In this document: positions 21,193 to 29,553 of the stretch, in pieces | Numbering within the stretch: the stretch's first letter is position 1 | Layout of the letters: each line of letters begins with the position of its first letter | Notes under the pieces: model-generated | What the model was told of the DNA's origin: nothing | The model's database searches: none | What the model saw: the letters and a program-made list of their open reading frames with translations, nothing else | Position numbers and translations under genes: made by a program | DNA from: Bacteroidales bacterium | GTDB taxonomy: Bacteria > Bacteroidota > Bacteroidia > Bacteroidales > UBA932 | Length of the DNA: 34,699 nt | Reading direction: 5' to 3' | NCBI GenBank assembly: GCA_024694675.1 | Contig: JAILJO010000047.1 | Span: 1-34,699 of the forward strand

Positions 21193-21600
21193 TTACTGCT
21201 TGGTGAAGGTTCCGGTCACCTTGAAGTCAGCGGAGAGGGTGGCCTCGTCACTGGCGTTGGAGGATTCGGAATAGTTGGTCATAATAGCATTGCCGGCGTA
21301 GGTGTCGCCACTTGTGCAGAGGTACTGCACAGCAACCACGGCCTGCGTACCCTTCTTGAGGGCCTGCTCGATGAGGTCGTTACGGTTGATCTTCTGCACA
21401 CCGCTGCCCACGGCGTCCACGCTCATCATGGCGCTCACCTTGAAGGTGACATCGTGGCCAGTGACGGAGAACCGCTTCGTGCCGGCATCGTCCTTATCCA
21501 AGGACTCCTTTACGACGGCGGCGATGGTGAGGTCGTCCTGAGTACGGCCCACGATGGTCTTACCGCCTATCTTGAGTGTAATGTTGTATCCGTTTACCAT
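21193..21600 (-). CDS. Tail tube protein paralogue 2
   Basis: A 135-aa beta-rich protein homologous along its whole length to the preceding gene: MVNGYNITLKIG, GRTQDDLTIAA, KDDAG, TNYSESSNASDEATLS and FKVTGTFTK all have counterparts. This is a major tail protein type (TP901-1-like). It lies directly before the tail chaperones. Having two tandem copies suggests either two tube components or that one forms the tube and the other a terminator or decorated segment. Confidence 0.8.
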   Translation of the reverse strand: MVNGYNITLKIGGKTIVGRTQDDLTIAAVVKESLDKDDAGTKRFSVTGHDVTFKVSAMMSVDAVGSGVQKINRNDLIEQALKKGTQAVVAVQYLCTSGDTYAGNAIMTNYSESSNASDEATLSADFKVTGTFTKQ

Positions 21601-21612
21601 AATCGTAGCGTA

Positions 21613-22026
21613 TTACTGGTTAGCGATTACTTTGGTGAAGTCGCCGGTGATCTTGATGTCCACGGAAAGAGTGGCATCGTCGCTGGCGTTGGAGGATTCG
21701 GTGTAGTTGGTGATAATACCGGTGCCTTCATAGGCATCACCGTCGTCAGCCTCATAGGTAACGTCGAACTCGGCATTTTCCCCCACTTCAAGGGCGAGGG
21801 CGATGAGAGAATCGCGGTCCATTGCGGAAGCGGTGTCTCCGGAGACGTCGATGAGGGCGCTGCACTTGAAAGAGACCTCCTGGCCCACCACGGAATACTG
21901 CTTGCTGCCTGCGTCGTCCTTGGTCTGGGACTCCTTGATGTTAGCAGCAATGGTGAGGTCATCCTGGGTGCGGCCAAGGATGGTGAGGTCGTTAATCTTC
22001 AAGGCCACATTGTATCCTTGTACCAT
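21613..22026 (-). CDS. Tail tube protein paralogue 1
   Basis: A 137-aa protein starting MVQGYNVALKINDLTILGRTQDDLTIAA, clearly related to the 135-aa protein downstream. It is beta-rich, with one Cys, and has no membrane segment. It follows the tail-completion protein by 2 bp. It is expected to polymerise around the tape measure as the siphophage tail tube. Which paralogue is the major one cannot be told from sequence. Confidence 0.8.
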   Translation of the reverse strand: MVQGYNVALKINDLTILGRTQDDLTIAANIKESQTKDDAGSKQYSVVGQEVSFKCSALIDVSGDTASAMDRDSLIALALEVGENAEFDVTYEADDGDAYEGTGIITNYTESSNASDDATLSVDIKITGDFTKVIANQ

Positions 22027-22028
22027 AG

Positions 22029-22415
22029 TTAGTCAGTATTTGTGTTTATTTGTTCAACGGGTTCACTCCAGTCGGCGTACTGCTTCAGGGTGTAGTTCAT
22101 TTCAATGGTCCAGATGCCCTCCTGGCAATCCTTTGAGAAATCACCGGGGACGAAGTTGGAGCTCCCGTCCCGGAAGGCCGTCTCCACAGCCTGCTGGATG
22201 GCGGCGGCGGTTGTATCCGCCTCGCTCTTGACGTTACTCACCACGCGGATGACGGTTTCCCCAAAGAAGGCGTATACACCATCCTTATCCCTCTGCGCGA
22301 CGGAGGTGATGTCATAGACGGCGTAAGGATAGGCCTTCGTCTCGTCTTCCGACAGGACCATCGGGCAGATTTCCCGGCAGGTGTAAACCAGTTTGGCGCG
22401 TAGTGAATCGGTCAT
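22029..22415 (-). CDS. Tail completion/terminator protein (DUF3168-like)
   Basis: A 128-aa protein in the usual position between the HK97 gp10-like protein and the tail tube. It shows the pattern of tail-terminator proteins: an N-terminal helix, PYAVYDIT strand, GETVIRVVSNVKSEADTTAAAIQQAVETAF and a final strand/helix. Its start overlaps the preceding stop (ATGA). It probably caps the tail tube and joins it to the head. Confidence 0.65.
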   Translation of the reverse strand: MTDSLRAKLVYTCREICPMVLSEDETKAYPYAVYDITSVAQRDKDGVYAFFGETVIRVVSNVKSEADTTAAAIQQAVETAFRDGSSNFVPGDFSKDCQEGIWTIEMNYTLKQYADWSEPVEQINTNTD

Positions 22416-22900
22416 CGGTCGTAGAGTTTGTCTTGCTGTTTTACCATTTCATCCTCAAAGGTCTGCATGAACTCATTCTCCCAGCCTACAATGGCTGCTT
22501 CAAAGTCCTTGGTGGCCATCTGGCCTTCATTATTCCTACGGCGCTTGGCGCCGGCCTTAACGGGGTAGTCGAAGTGATGGGAGGGATCCCTGTGCTTCAG
22601 TGTTCCGTAGTTCTGCCAGTAGGCTTTGAACCAGTCCGGGATGTAGGAGCCGCCATCGGCATTCTTCTTTCCCTTGTTGAAAAGACCCATCAGAACGTAG
22701 GCGTTCTGCGAGAGCTGCCCCTTGCTCATCTTGTAGCGAACAAGTCGCCTGAAGAATTGCTTGGGAAGGCGCTGCCGGATGCTCCGGGTGGTCTTCTTTG
22801 CTGCTTCCCTCATAGACGCCTTTGTCATCTTCAAGACGTTATCTGGCGCCTTGTCAATGCACTTGAGGCAATCGTCCAAGCCTTCAATCTTGTAGGCCAT
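22412..22900 (-). CDS. HK97 gp10-like head-tail/tail completion protein
   Basis: A start at MAYKIEGLDDCLKCID gives 162 aa; the track start 18 codons earlier lies inside the neighbouring gene. The pattern of an N-terminal helix, KTTRSIRQRLPK basic region, YQ-like YWQNYGTLKHR motif and C-terminal helix fits the HK97-gp10-like family, in which the YxEFGT-type motif is conserved. Position after the head-closure protein supports this. Confidence 0.7.
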   Translation of the reverse strand: MAYKIEGLDDCLKCIDKAPDNVLKMTKASMREAAKKTTRSIRQRLPKQFFRRLVRYKMSKGQLSQNAYVLMGLFNKGKKNADGGSYIPDWFKAYWQNYGTLKHRDPSHHFDYPVKAGAKRRRNNEGQMATKDFEAAIVGWENEFMQTFEDEMVKQQDKLYDR

Positions 22901-22901
22901 A

Positions 22902-23225
22902 TCAGTCCACTGCGTGAAGGGTGAGGGTGCAGAAGGGGGAGAGGCGGTCGCCAAGGTCTATGGCGGTGATCTCGTACTTCTGGCCTGCTACTACCACCTG
23001 CCAGGTGGAATTCAGCTCCGGAATCTTGTAGATGGTGAGGTTAATGTAGTCCCCGCCTTCCAGATTACCGATGCTCACCTGCTCGCTAATATTCCTGTCC
23101 ACATTGGCATACACGTCACGGAACTTGGTGAAGGTGTATTTCTTACCTCCCTCCGCATCATTCGTGATGGTGCAGCTTTTAATGGTGACAAGCGTGTCAA
23201 GGTCGCCGGTATTGAAGTAGGCCAT
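22902..23225 (-). CDS. Head closure / head-tail joining protein
   Basis: A 107-aa beta-barrel-like protein: GDLDTLVTIKSCTITNDAEGGKKYTFTKFRDVYANVD resembles the start of phage head-tail joining proteins (SPP1 gp16/HK97 family), which close the portal channel. The start shares one base with the upstream stop (TGATG). It lies between connector and gp10-like protein as in HK97-type phages. Confidence 0.75.
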   Translation of the reverse strand: MAYFNTGDLDTLVTIKSCTITNDAEGGKKYTFTKFRDVYANVDRNISEQVSIGNLEGGDYINLTIYKIPELNSTWQVVVAGQKYEITAIDLGDRLSPFCTLTLHAVD

Positions 23226-23713
23226 CAGTGTTCCCCCCAGGTGCGATAAGGCCGGAGGAGGTTGGCCGCAGCTGTGCGGTCACGCTCCTCGGGCGTGTCC
23301 GTAGGATTGTTGAAGTAGCGTCCGCCAAAGAGGAAGATGGCGCCCTTCACCATCGAGGGAATCTGCTCAAAGCCGGCCTTGTACGCCAGCTCCACGGAAG
23401 ACCCCTCAACACCATCGGCAAAAGTCAGGGACCACTTGTCGAAAGTGTAGTTGGTGGCAGGTACCACCGTCCCGTCCACCTTCACTGAGGTGACCTCAAC
23501 GATGGGGCCCCTCAGTGAAAGCGTCTGGGTGAATGGCATCTGGACTCCCTTGAACACGGAAAGCGCAATCACTTTGCCGATTTCGGCCTCGGCCCGCTCG
23601 ATGCCCACCTCAAGCGCCTGCTCAAGGATGGCATCCATATCGGTGGAGGTGATACGGAGGTGATTCCGGAACTCGCCCAGAAGGGCCTGCGTGGCAATGT
23701 AGTTGCGCTCCAT
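23225..23713 (-). CDS. Head-tail connector (gp6-like adaptor)
   Basis: A 162-aa protein: helical N-terminus (LLGEFRNHLRITSTDMDAILEQALEVGIERAEAEIG), a beta hairpin with SLRGPIVEVTSVKVDG, and a C-terminal helix (AGFEQIPSMVKGAIFLFGGRYFNN). This is the layout of phage gp6-like adaptors that bind below the portal. It is directly downstream of the major capsid gene. Confidence 0.8.
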   Translation of the reverse strand: MERNYIATQALLGEFRNHLRITSTDMDAILEQALEVGIERAEAEIGKVIALSVFKGVQMPFTQTLSLRGPIVEVTSVKVDGTVVPATNYTFDKWSLTFADGVEGSSVELAYKAGFEQIPSMVKGAIFLFGGRYFNNPTDTPEERDRTAAANLLRPYRTWGEH

Positions 23714-23725
23714 AGTTCAGGGAAA

Positions 23726-24880
23726 TTAGGCGATCACGAGTTTGCTGAAGCTCTTGGCCAGGGCGACCTTGACGTCGGCATAGGAGAAGAGCTGGAGCTT
23801 GATTTCGCCAGTGTCGGCCATGGTGAACGGATCCACGAGGATTTCCACGCCACCCCAGCGGCCGATGAACAGGTCTTCGAAGTTACCGAAGACGGGAGTG
23901 TTGGCGGCGAACTGGTTGGAGAAGTCGGCCTTGTAGCTGTTGATCATGTTGCCGGGTTCCAGGATCATGGCCGGGAAGCCGGAAGCCTTCTGGGTGACCT
24001 TGGCCAGACCCCAGTCGGCGGCGGTCAGGATGTAACCCATCTTGCCGCGGTTGGCGTTCTCGGAGTTGATGGCGGTCTCCATAGCCACGAGGCTGGCGAA
24101 GGTGAAGGAGGTACCGGCGCTGGAAGCAGCGGAGACGATGGCGGCGAGAGCAGCCTTGTCGATGCAGGCAGCCTCAGCTGCGACTATGCGGTCCTTCAGG
24201 ATCTGCTCCACGTTCAGAGAGCTCTGGGCGAGGAGATCGCGGGTGACAGCCATGTGGCCGCGGATGCCCTTCGGGGAAAGGGTGGCCTTGGCGACGGCGG
24301 CCTTCTTTGTGGTGGAGGTGGAAACACCCTCATTGACAAAGGCGAAGGTGACACCGCCCACGGAAGGGAGGTCCACGTTACCCACCAGGTCGGTGAGGAC
24401 GGTGGCGCCCATCTTGAACACGGTGAGGCGTTCGGAGACCTCGTCCACGTAGTGCTGTCCAGTGATGACGAGGTTGCCGCCATCAGCACTGGTGCCGGCG
24501 TTCTGGCCGGAAGCGGAGCGGGTGAACACGGCGGCAGGGATGACAAGGCCCTTGGGGGCGATGCCGCTGCGCTGGAGTTCCCTGGCGCCTTCGGCTGCCA
24601 TTTCGGCCTCAAGGCCGTCGAGGGTAGCCCCGGGCATGGCGCCATTCAGGAAGCGGATAATGGAGAAGGCGTGGCCCTTTTTCTCCTCCTTCTGGAGGTG
24701 CTGGGCGACGGCAAGACGCTCGGCTGCGTCAGCTTTCTTGGCAAGGTCCAGCTCACGGGTGAGTTCGGTAACCTTGGCCTCGGCAGCGTCAACGGCAGCC
24801 TGGTCTTTAAGATCTACGGACTTGAGGGCATTCGCAGCCTCAAGGAGATCCTTCTGGATTTCAGCGATGTTAGTACGCAT
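23726..24880 (-). CDS. Major capsid protein (HK97 fold)
   Basis: A 384-aa protein with an N-terminal coiled-coil scaffold/delta domain (about 1-75, rich in Glu/Lys/Ala) that the protease would remove. The capsid domain follows, with typical segments (AAVFTRSASGQNAGTSADGGNLV, VTRDLLAQSSLNVEQILKDRI, ILTAADWGLAKV, FEDLFIGRWGGVEILVDPFT). It follows the prohead protease. Mature coat protein probably begins near residue 75-95. Confidence 0.92.
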   Translation of the reverse strand: MRTNIAEIQKDLLEAANALKSVDLKDQAAVDAAEAKVTELTRELDLAKKADAAERLAVAQHLQKEEKKGHAFSIIRFLNGAMPGATLDGLEAEMAAEGARELQRSGIAPKGLVIPAAVFTRSASGQNAGTSADGGNLVITGQHYVDEVSERLTVFKMGATVLTDLVGNVDLPSVGGVTFAFVNEGVSTSTTKKAAVAKATLSPKGIRGHMAVTRDLLAQSSLNVEQILKDRIVAAEAACIDKAALAAIVSAASSAGTSFTFASLVAMETAINSENANRGKMGYILTAADWGLAKVTQKASGFPAMILEPGNMINSYKADFSNQFAANTPVFGNFEDLFIGRWGGVEILVDPFTMADTGEIKLQLFSYADVKVALAKSFSKLVIA

Positions 24881-24892
24881 GGTTTGTAAGTA

Positions 24893-25555
24893 TTATTGGT
24901 TTAACATGAGAGCAGCCGATGCTGCTGCCTTTAATAGTTTCACGCGGTTGGCGTTGGAGACCTCATCCACCTCCTCGGTAGTTTTCTTGGTCTCCGGGAC
25001 CAGGGCGCGCAGTTCCTTCAGCTCGTCCTCAACCTCGCCCTCGCCCTTCTTGTTGGCATTGCCATTGGCGGGGATGTTGACGACAGAGATTTCCAGGAGC
25101 TGCATCTGGTCATAGAAGTAGGTCTCGTTCTTCTCGCGGGGGCCTTCGCCTTCCTTATCGGACCAGTGGCCCTTGATGGGGATGAAACCCACGGAGACGG
25201 AATTGATGGAGCCGAAGAGAACCTTCTGGTAAACCTTCTCGGCCAGCTCATTGATGGAGGCCGGCTCGAAGGTGATGTCCACCAGCAGCCGCTTGTCCTC
25301 AACGTAGGCTTTACCCTTGCCGATGACAAAGTCCACGTCCTCCGGTTTCCAGGAGCCGTATATCTGGTGGTTGTAGCCGATGATGGGATTCTTCTCAAAA
25401 CGCGAGAGATCCCAGCCATCCTGCAGGAGGATGGTGTGCGCGGAGTCGCGGGACTCATCGGAGGCGATGAAAGTCACCGTGCGAGTCTCCTCGTTTTTCT
25501 TGCGGATTTCCGCGCTGAAATTGCGAATCTTTACGTTATCCATATCGTTATTCAT
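24893..25555 (-). CDS. HK97-type prohead protease (S78)
   Basis: A start at MNNDMDNVKI gives 220 aa and overlaps the portal stop by 8 bp; MDNVKI 12 bp on is an alternative. Family S78 residues are visible: His in NPIIGYNHQIYG, Ser in GSINSVSVGF and Glu in LLEISVVNIPAN. It cleaves the capsid delta domain during prohead maturation. The C-terminal ~60 residues are a charged helical tail. Confidence 0.9.
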   Translation of the reverse strand: MNNDMDNVKIRNFSAEIRKKNEETRTVTFIASDESRDSAHTILLQDGWDLSRFEKNPIIGYNHQIYGSWKPEDVDFVIGKGKAYVEDKRLLVDITFEPASINELAEKVYQKVLFGSINSVSVGFIPIKGHWSDKEGEGPREKNETYFYDQMQLLEISVVNIPANGNANKKGEGEVEDELKELRALVPETKKTTEEVDEVSNANRVKLLKAAASAALMLNQ

Positions 25556-26774
25556 TGGGTGCGGTGTCAGGGTCCACGACCTCGCTATTGAGTGGCCGCA
25601 GGAAGTAATCGAGGCCGTCCTTGCGCTCCAAGCCTTCAAGGGTGCGGGCCTCGTTCGGGGTCATATAACCGTCAAGGATGGCTCCGTGGTAGTATTTGGT
25701 TCGGGCGTCGGTGTTGCCCCTCATCAGGCCGTCCAGATTGAACTTGACGGAATACTGGTTCTTGTCACGGCCGATGAACAGCTTATTCTCCACCTCAACC
25801 TCAATGCGCTTGACGGTAGGACGGAGGGAAAGCTGGACGAACTGGGTGTTCTGCTCCTCGATGTTGGAATAGGTGGCATGGGTGAGCTCGGCCAGAAGGT
25901 GCGGCGGGATATTGAGCATCCGGCACACGTCATTGATGGAGAAGACCTCGGACTGAATGAGCTGGGCGGCTACGGGGTCAATGGAGAGCTGCTTGTACTT
26001 GATGCCGTATTCCAGGAGCGGAGTGTCGAAGTTCTGTCCCACGCGGCCAAAGTGCTTCATAAAAGCATCGTATTCGTCATCCCCCAGGTGGTTGTCAGTC
26101 TCCATCACGCCCTTCACCTGGCCGCCCTTGGTGTAGAACTCGCTGGCGAACTTCTCCGTGGCGATACTCTTGCCCAGGGACATTGCATTACGGACCACCG
26201 GATTCTCGCCCTTGATGCCGTCCAGAGTGACCAGCATAAAGTGCAGCATCTCGAAGTCCTGATACAGGCCGCTCTGCCACGCGAAACGCCCGTCGCTCTG
26301 TGTCACCTGATACCACTTGTGGCCCTGGTCATTGACCGTAACGCGAACACAAGAGGGGTGGACCTGGTACAATGCTTCAGGCACACCGCCAGCACCCCAC
26401 TTGATGATCGCGTAGGCGTTGCCCCAGCCAACGAGCCAGGTCACAATGCAGTTCCAGAAGTCGAACTTGTTGGTATAGGGATTTGGACGATGGTCTATCA
26501 ATGCGAAAGCCGGGTGATTATCGTCGTTCACCCAGCCCTCGGAAGTATAACGCTTTACATTCTTGGGAAATGCTGCGATATTCTCGCTGATGATACGGAT
26601 TCCTGCATACAGGGCCGTTATATTGAGGGCCGAGTGGTTATTGACGGCCACGCCGAAGGTGGGGAGATGGGAAAGACCAGCCGGATTCAGGATGCTTTCG
26701 TCAAGGGAAAGTTCCCCGGCGGAAGCGCTACGGCGTCCCGCTTTTCCCCTGAATATGCGTTGAAGAAAGGGCAT
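25548..26774 (-). CDS. Portal protein (HK97 family)
   Basis: A start at MPFLQRIFRGKAG gives 408 aa. Visible family features are the N-terminal helix, YAGIRIISENIAAFPKNVKRY, WLVGWGNAYAIIKWG (wing/stem), EFYTKGGQVKGVMETDN, and FSINDVCRMLNIPPHLL, the portal core motif, followed by YSNIEEQNTQFVQLSLRP. It forms the dodecameric channel for DNA packaging and lies between terminase and protease. Confidence 0.93.
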   Translation of the reverse strand: MPFLQRIFRGKAGRRSASAGELSLDESILNPAGLSHLPTFGVAVNNHSALNITALYAGIRIISENIAAFPKNVKRYTSEGWVNDDNHPAFALIDHRPNPYTNKFDFWNCIVTWLVGWGNAYAIIKWGAGGVPEALYQVHPSCVRVTVNDQGHKWYQVTQSDGRFAWQSGLYQDFEMLHFMLVTLDGIKGENPVVRNAMSLGKSIATEKFASEFYTKGGQVKGVMETDNHLGDDEYDAFMKHFGRVGQNFDTPLLEYGIKYKQLSIDPVAAQLIQSEVFSINDVCRMLNIPPHLLAELTHATYSNIEEQNTQFVQLSLRPTVKRIEVEVENKLFIGRDKNQYSVKFNLDGLMRGNTDARTKYYHGAILDGYMTPNEARTLEGLERKDGLDYFLRPLNSEVVDPDTAPNE

Positions 26775-26849
26775 TTGCGTCTTTTTGCGCAAATATACCC
26801 CCTGCAAACGCCTATCGCCGGGACATTTGTCCCTTTGTTTGGCAACACG

Positions 26850-27059
26850 CTACCGGTGCCGATTCTTGTACTTCTTGAACGCCTCGTAGGAGGGAAAACG
26901 CTCAATGCCGTACTTAGCCTCGTGTTCCTGCTCCATCCGGTCGTAGACCTGCTGCGGAGTGTCCATCCTGCCGATGCGCCGCAGCCCCTGCAGCCGCTCC
27001 CAGAACACCTCAACGAATCCGCTGCGCGTTGCCATTTTGGTAATCTCGTCCATCGTCAT
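26850..27059 (-). CDS. Hypothetical protein between terminase and portal, 69 aa
   Basis: A small, charged helical protein (MTMDEITKMATRSGFVEVFWERLQGLRR...). It is coupled by an ATGA overlap to the 37-aa membrane peptide upstream and precedes the portal gene. No family is recognised; small proteins in this slot are common in Bacteroidales siphophages. Confidence 0.65.
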   Translation of the reverse strand: MTMDEITKMATRSGFVEVFWERLQGLRRIGRMDTPQQVYDRMEQEHEAKYGIERFPSYEAFKKYKNRHR

Positions 27060-27169
27060 GGTCTTCTTCGTTTATATTGAAAGTAGTCAATCCACATTGC
27101 CAGGTTTAGTCCCAGTGAAATACCTGAAATAACAAGGGCGGCAATCTCCCATCCATCTACTTGTATCAT
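27056..27169 (-). CDS. 37-aa single-span membrane peptide
   Basis: Too short for the ORF track. MIQVDGWEIAALVISGI... has one hydrophobic span (about residues 8-27) and a basic end (YKRRRP). Its start overlaps the TerL stop (ATGA) and its stop overlaps the next start (ATGA), so it is tightly coupled on both sides, which supports it being real. Function unknown. Confidence 0.65.
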   Translation of the reverse strand: MIQVDGWEIAALVISGISLGLNLAMWIDYFQYKRRRP

Positions 27170-28854
27170 ATCTTCGGCACTGTGTGAAATTTCATGTCTG
27201 TATAGATCTGCCCGCTGGGCTTACTCTCCTCCGTGAGCCAGGTGCCCAGGGCGTCAATGCTGGCCACAACGCCGTCGATCTTCTTTTTGCTCTGACCCTT
27301 GCTGGGTCGATAGTTCAGGTTGCCCGGATCATAGTAGAGCACCACGTTACCGAACATCCACCGGATGATCGGATTCCCAAGAAGGTTAAGCTCCCCTTCC
27401 GTCATCCATTCGTCCAGCTTCTTGGTGGGAGGGTACATATACTTCATACTCTGCTCGTAGGTCACCACGTCATCCTCATTGTACCGGAGCCCCAGCTTTG
27501 CCTTCAGTTCCCAGGCGTTCCAGGGGTCAAGGGCGATCTTCTTCACCTTGTATGGCGCCAGGACGCTCAGCAGGAACTCCAGGAACCAGTCCTGAGAAAG
27601 GACCTGCCCAGGGCACACGGCGAGCCATCCTTGCTCCGACCATCGCCGGTAGTCCACGATGTCCTGCCGGCCAAGATCGTCCTCCAGCTTTGCCTGCGGG
27701 ACCACGAAGAAATACTTGAACACCTTGAACTTCGGGAAGAACAGGGCCGTGGCCGTGATGTCCTTGGTAGCCGCAAGGTCAAGACCCACGAAGCACTCCT
27801 GCCCTTCCAGCTGCGACTCGTCGAATGGAGCATTGTTGGCGGCCACCACCTCGTCCTTGAGCCACGCCTTGGGGGCGTCTACCCATTTGTTCAGGTTCTT
27901 GGTAAGGAAGGCCGCACGGATGGTTCCGCCGCGGTCAATGGCCTCCTTACATTCCGCCGCCATATATTCCTTGGAAAGGGAGACGCCATAGTTGGGGTTG
28001 ACCTTCTGCCAGGTGCTCTCCTGTGTCCAGTCGTCCCCCTCGTCGGGCTCGTAGAGCATGAAGAAATGGTTGTCGGGACACTCCCGCACGCCCTGCATCA
28101 TCTCCCGGTACACCTGCAGATCCTCGTAGTACGGATAGGTCATATCCGTGCCGGCTGTGGAGATGGAGAAGATGAGAGGCTGGCTGCGGGCGCCCACGCC
28201 GGTCTTCAGCACCTCGTAGATCTCGTTGGTCTTCCAGGCGTGCCGCTCGTCGCAGATGCCGCAGTGGATATTCAGTCCGTCCTTGTTCTTCGTGTCCTTG
28301 CTCAGCGGCTTGTAGGCCGATGCCGTATCCTCCACCACGATACTGCCCTTGCGGAACACCCTCACATACCCCTCCAGCTCCGGGACGCCCTTCACCAGCT
28401 CGGCCGATGCGTCAAAGCAAATCTTCGCCTGGGCCTTGTCCACGGCGGCGGCGTACACCTCGGCCGCGCTCTCCCCGTCCAGCAGCAGCATATAGAGGGC
28501 GATCACCGCGGCGAAGGTGGTCTTGCCGTTCTTACGGGGGACATAGACGTCGGCATAGGTGTACTTGCGGCGCTTGGTAGCCCGGTACTTGAGGCCGAAG
28601 ATGTTCGCAAGGCAGAAGAGCTGCCACGGCTCCCAAATGATGGGTTGCCCGGCGAACTCTCCCTTGAAATGCTTGAGCATCCCACTGAACTTCACCACCC
28701 GAAGGAATGCGCTGCGGTCGAAGTTCAGGTCGGGGCGGGCCATATCCTCGTACCAGCGGTCCACGGCCTTGCGGACCATCAGGCACGACGGCAGCGCTCC
28801 GCTCCGTACCGCCGCAGCGTATTCGTTCACTTGGGTGATGGGGGAGGTGGGCAT
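27166..28854 (-). CDS. terL: Terminase large subunit
   Basis: A 562-aa protein of the Terminase_1/HK97 type: Walker A VPRKNGKTT (about residue 105), Walker B-like GICDERHAW (about 197-205), coupling segment SISTAGTD, and RNase H-like nuclease beginning VGLDLAATKDITA (about residue 352) with further acidic residues downstream (ALDPWNAW, VASIDALGTW). It packages DNA into proheads with TerS and the portal. Confidence 0.95.
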   Translation of the reverse strand: MPTSPITQVNEYAAAVRSGALPSCLMVRKAVDRWYEDMARPDLNFDRSAFLRVVKFSGMLKHFKGEFAGQPIIWEPWQLFCLANIFGLKYRATKRRKYTYADVYVPRKNGKTTFAAVIALYMLLLDGESAAEVYAAAVDKAQAKICFDASAELVKGVPELEGYVRVFRKGSIVVEDTASAYKPLSKDTKNKDGLNIHCGICDERHAWKTNEIYEVLKTGVGARSQPLIFSISTAGTDMTYPYYEDLQVYREMMQGVRECPDNHFFMLYEPDEGDDWTQESTWQKVNPNYGVSLSKEYMAAECKEAIDRGGTIRAAFLTKNLNKWVDAPKAWLKDEVVAANNAPFDESQLEGQECFVGLDLAATKDITATALFFPKFKVFKYFFVVPQAKLEDDLGRQDIVDYRRWSEQGWLAVCPGQVLSQDWFLEFLLSVLAPYKVKKIALDPWNAWELKAKLGLRYNEDDVVTYEQSMKYMYPPTKKLDEWMTEGELNLLGNPIIRWMFGNVVLYYDPGNLNYRPSKGQSKKKIDGVVASIDALGTWLTEESKPSGQIYTDMKFHTVPKI

Positions 28855-28932
28855 TATTGTTCGATGGGACGATTATGGTCAATAAAAGTTGAGTAGGGTC
28901 GTTTTTGATGTCTATGTCGATGCTTACTGTTT

Positions 28933-29553
28933 TCACATATTTCCCCATTTTTCTATGCGAAATGCCGTCCTGCCGATAGAGTCCCGGCAAATACACACAG
29001 CCTTCTGTGTAAGCCATCGTTTAGGGTTAGTTACAGAGCCTTTCTCCAGGCTGCTTAATAGCGCAAACTCCGCCTCAGCAGAACAAGCGTCAGCAAATGA
29101 TTCTGGAACGTGCGCCCTGCTCTGGGTTATTCTTACAAGAGCTGGGTGGAAATTCTCCATCAGAACGATAATATCCTCGCGATTCCCCTTATAGAATTGA
29201 AGGGAAGCATTGAGCCACCGGATTTCATCTTCTATTTTGCTTACCGATGTGGCGTGGGATTTCTTCGATTCCCTGATCTTTGCGCTTCGCAAGTTTAATT
29301 CAGTGCGTGTTATAAACTCACCGTCTTTCGTCACAACATACTTACGTGAATCAAATGTTGTCGGATCTATCTGCTTATCTACGCAAAAGCGAAACTTCGC
29401 CCTGGATACAGTGGTACCTTTATCCCCCCTGAGCATAGAGATTGCCTTTCCTTGGTGAATCGGGCGCCAGCCGCCCCGCCTATCCTTTACGACAAGCTCA
29501 TCATGTTCGTTGATTCCGTAGGTATCGAACCCCGGCATTGTTCTTACACTCAT
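28933..29553 (-). CDS. Unknown 206-aa protein coupled to recombinase 2
   Basis: Its N-terminus (MPGFDTYGINEHDELVVKDRRGGWRPIHQGK) looks like a compact beta domain reminiscent of NUMOD-type DNA-binding repeats, but no HNH motif follows. The middle is helical and basic, the end Cys/Arg rich (QKAVCICRDSIGR). The start overlaps the recombinase stop by ATGA. The local base composition looks more AT-rich than in the flanking structural genes. A DNA-binding accessory protein of the recombinase module is possible. Confidence 0.55.
   Translation of the reverse strand: MSVRTMPGFDTYGINEHDELVVKDRRGGWRPIHQGKAISMLRGDKGTTVSRAKFRFCVDKQIDPTTFDSRKYVVTKDGEFITRTELNLRSAKIRESKKSHATSVSKIEDEIRWLNASLQFYKGNREDIIVLMENFHPALVRITQSRAHVPESFADACSAEAEFALLSSLEKGSVTNPKRWLTQKAVCICRDSIGRTAFRIEKWGNM

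Noticed and set aside
23660-24889. 409-aa plus-strand ORF opposite the capsid gene, and similar long plus ORFs (25380-27080, 27184-28896, 10345-11670)
   Set aside because: They are antisense shadows of strongly coding minus-strand genes with recognised structural functions; long antisense frames are expected at this GC content and codon bias.
28532-29017. 161-aa ORF overlapping the TerL start
   Set aside because: Its first 35 residues lie in the short gap before TerL, but most of it is an out-of-frame reading of TerL.
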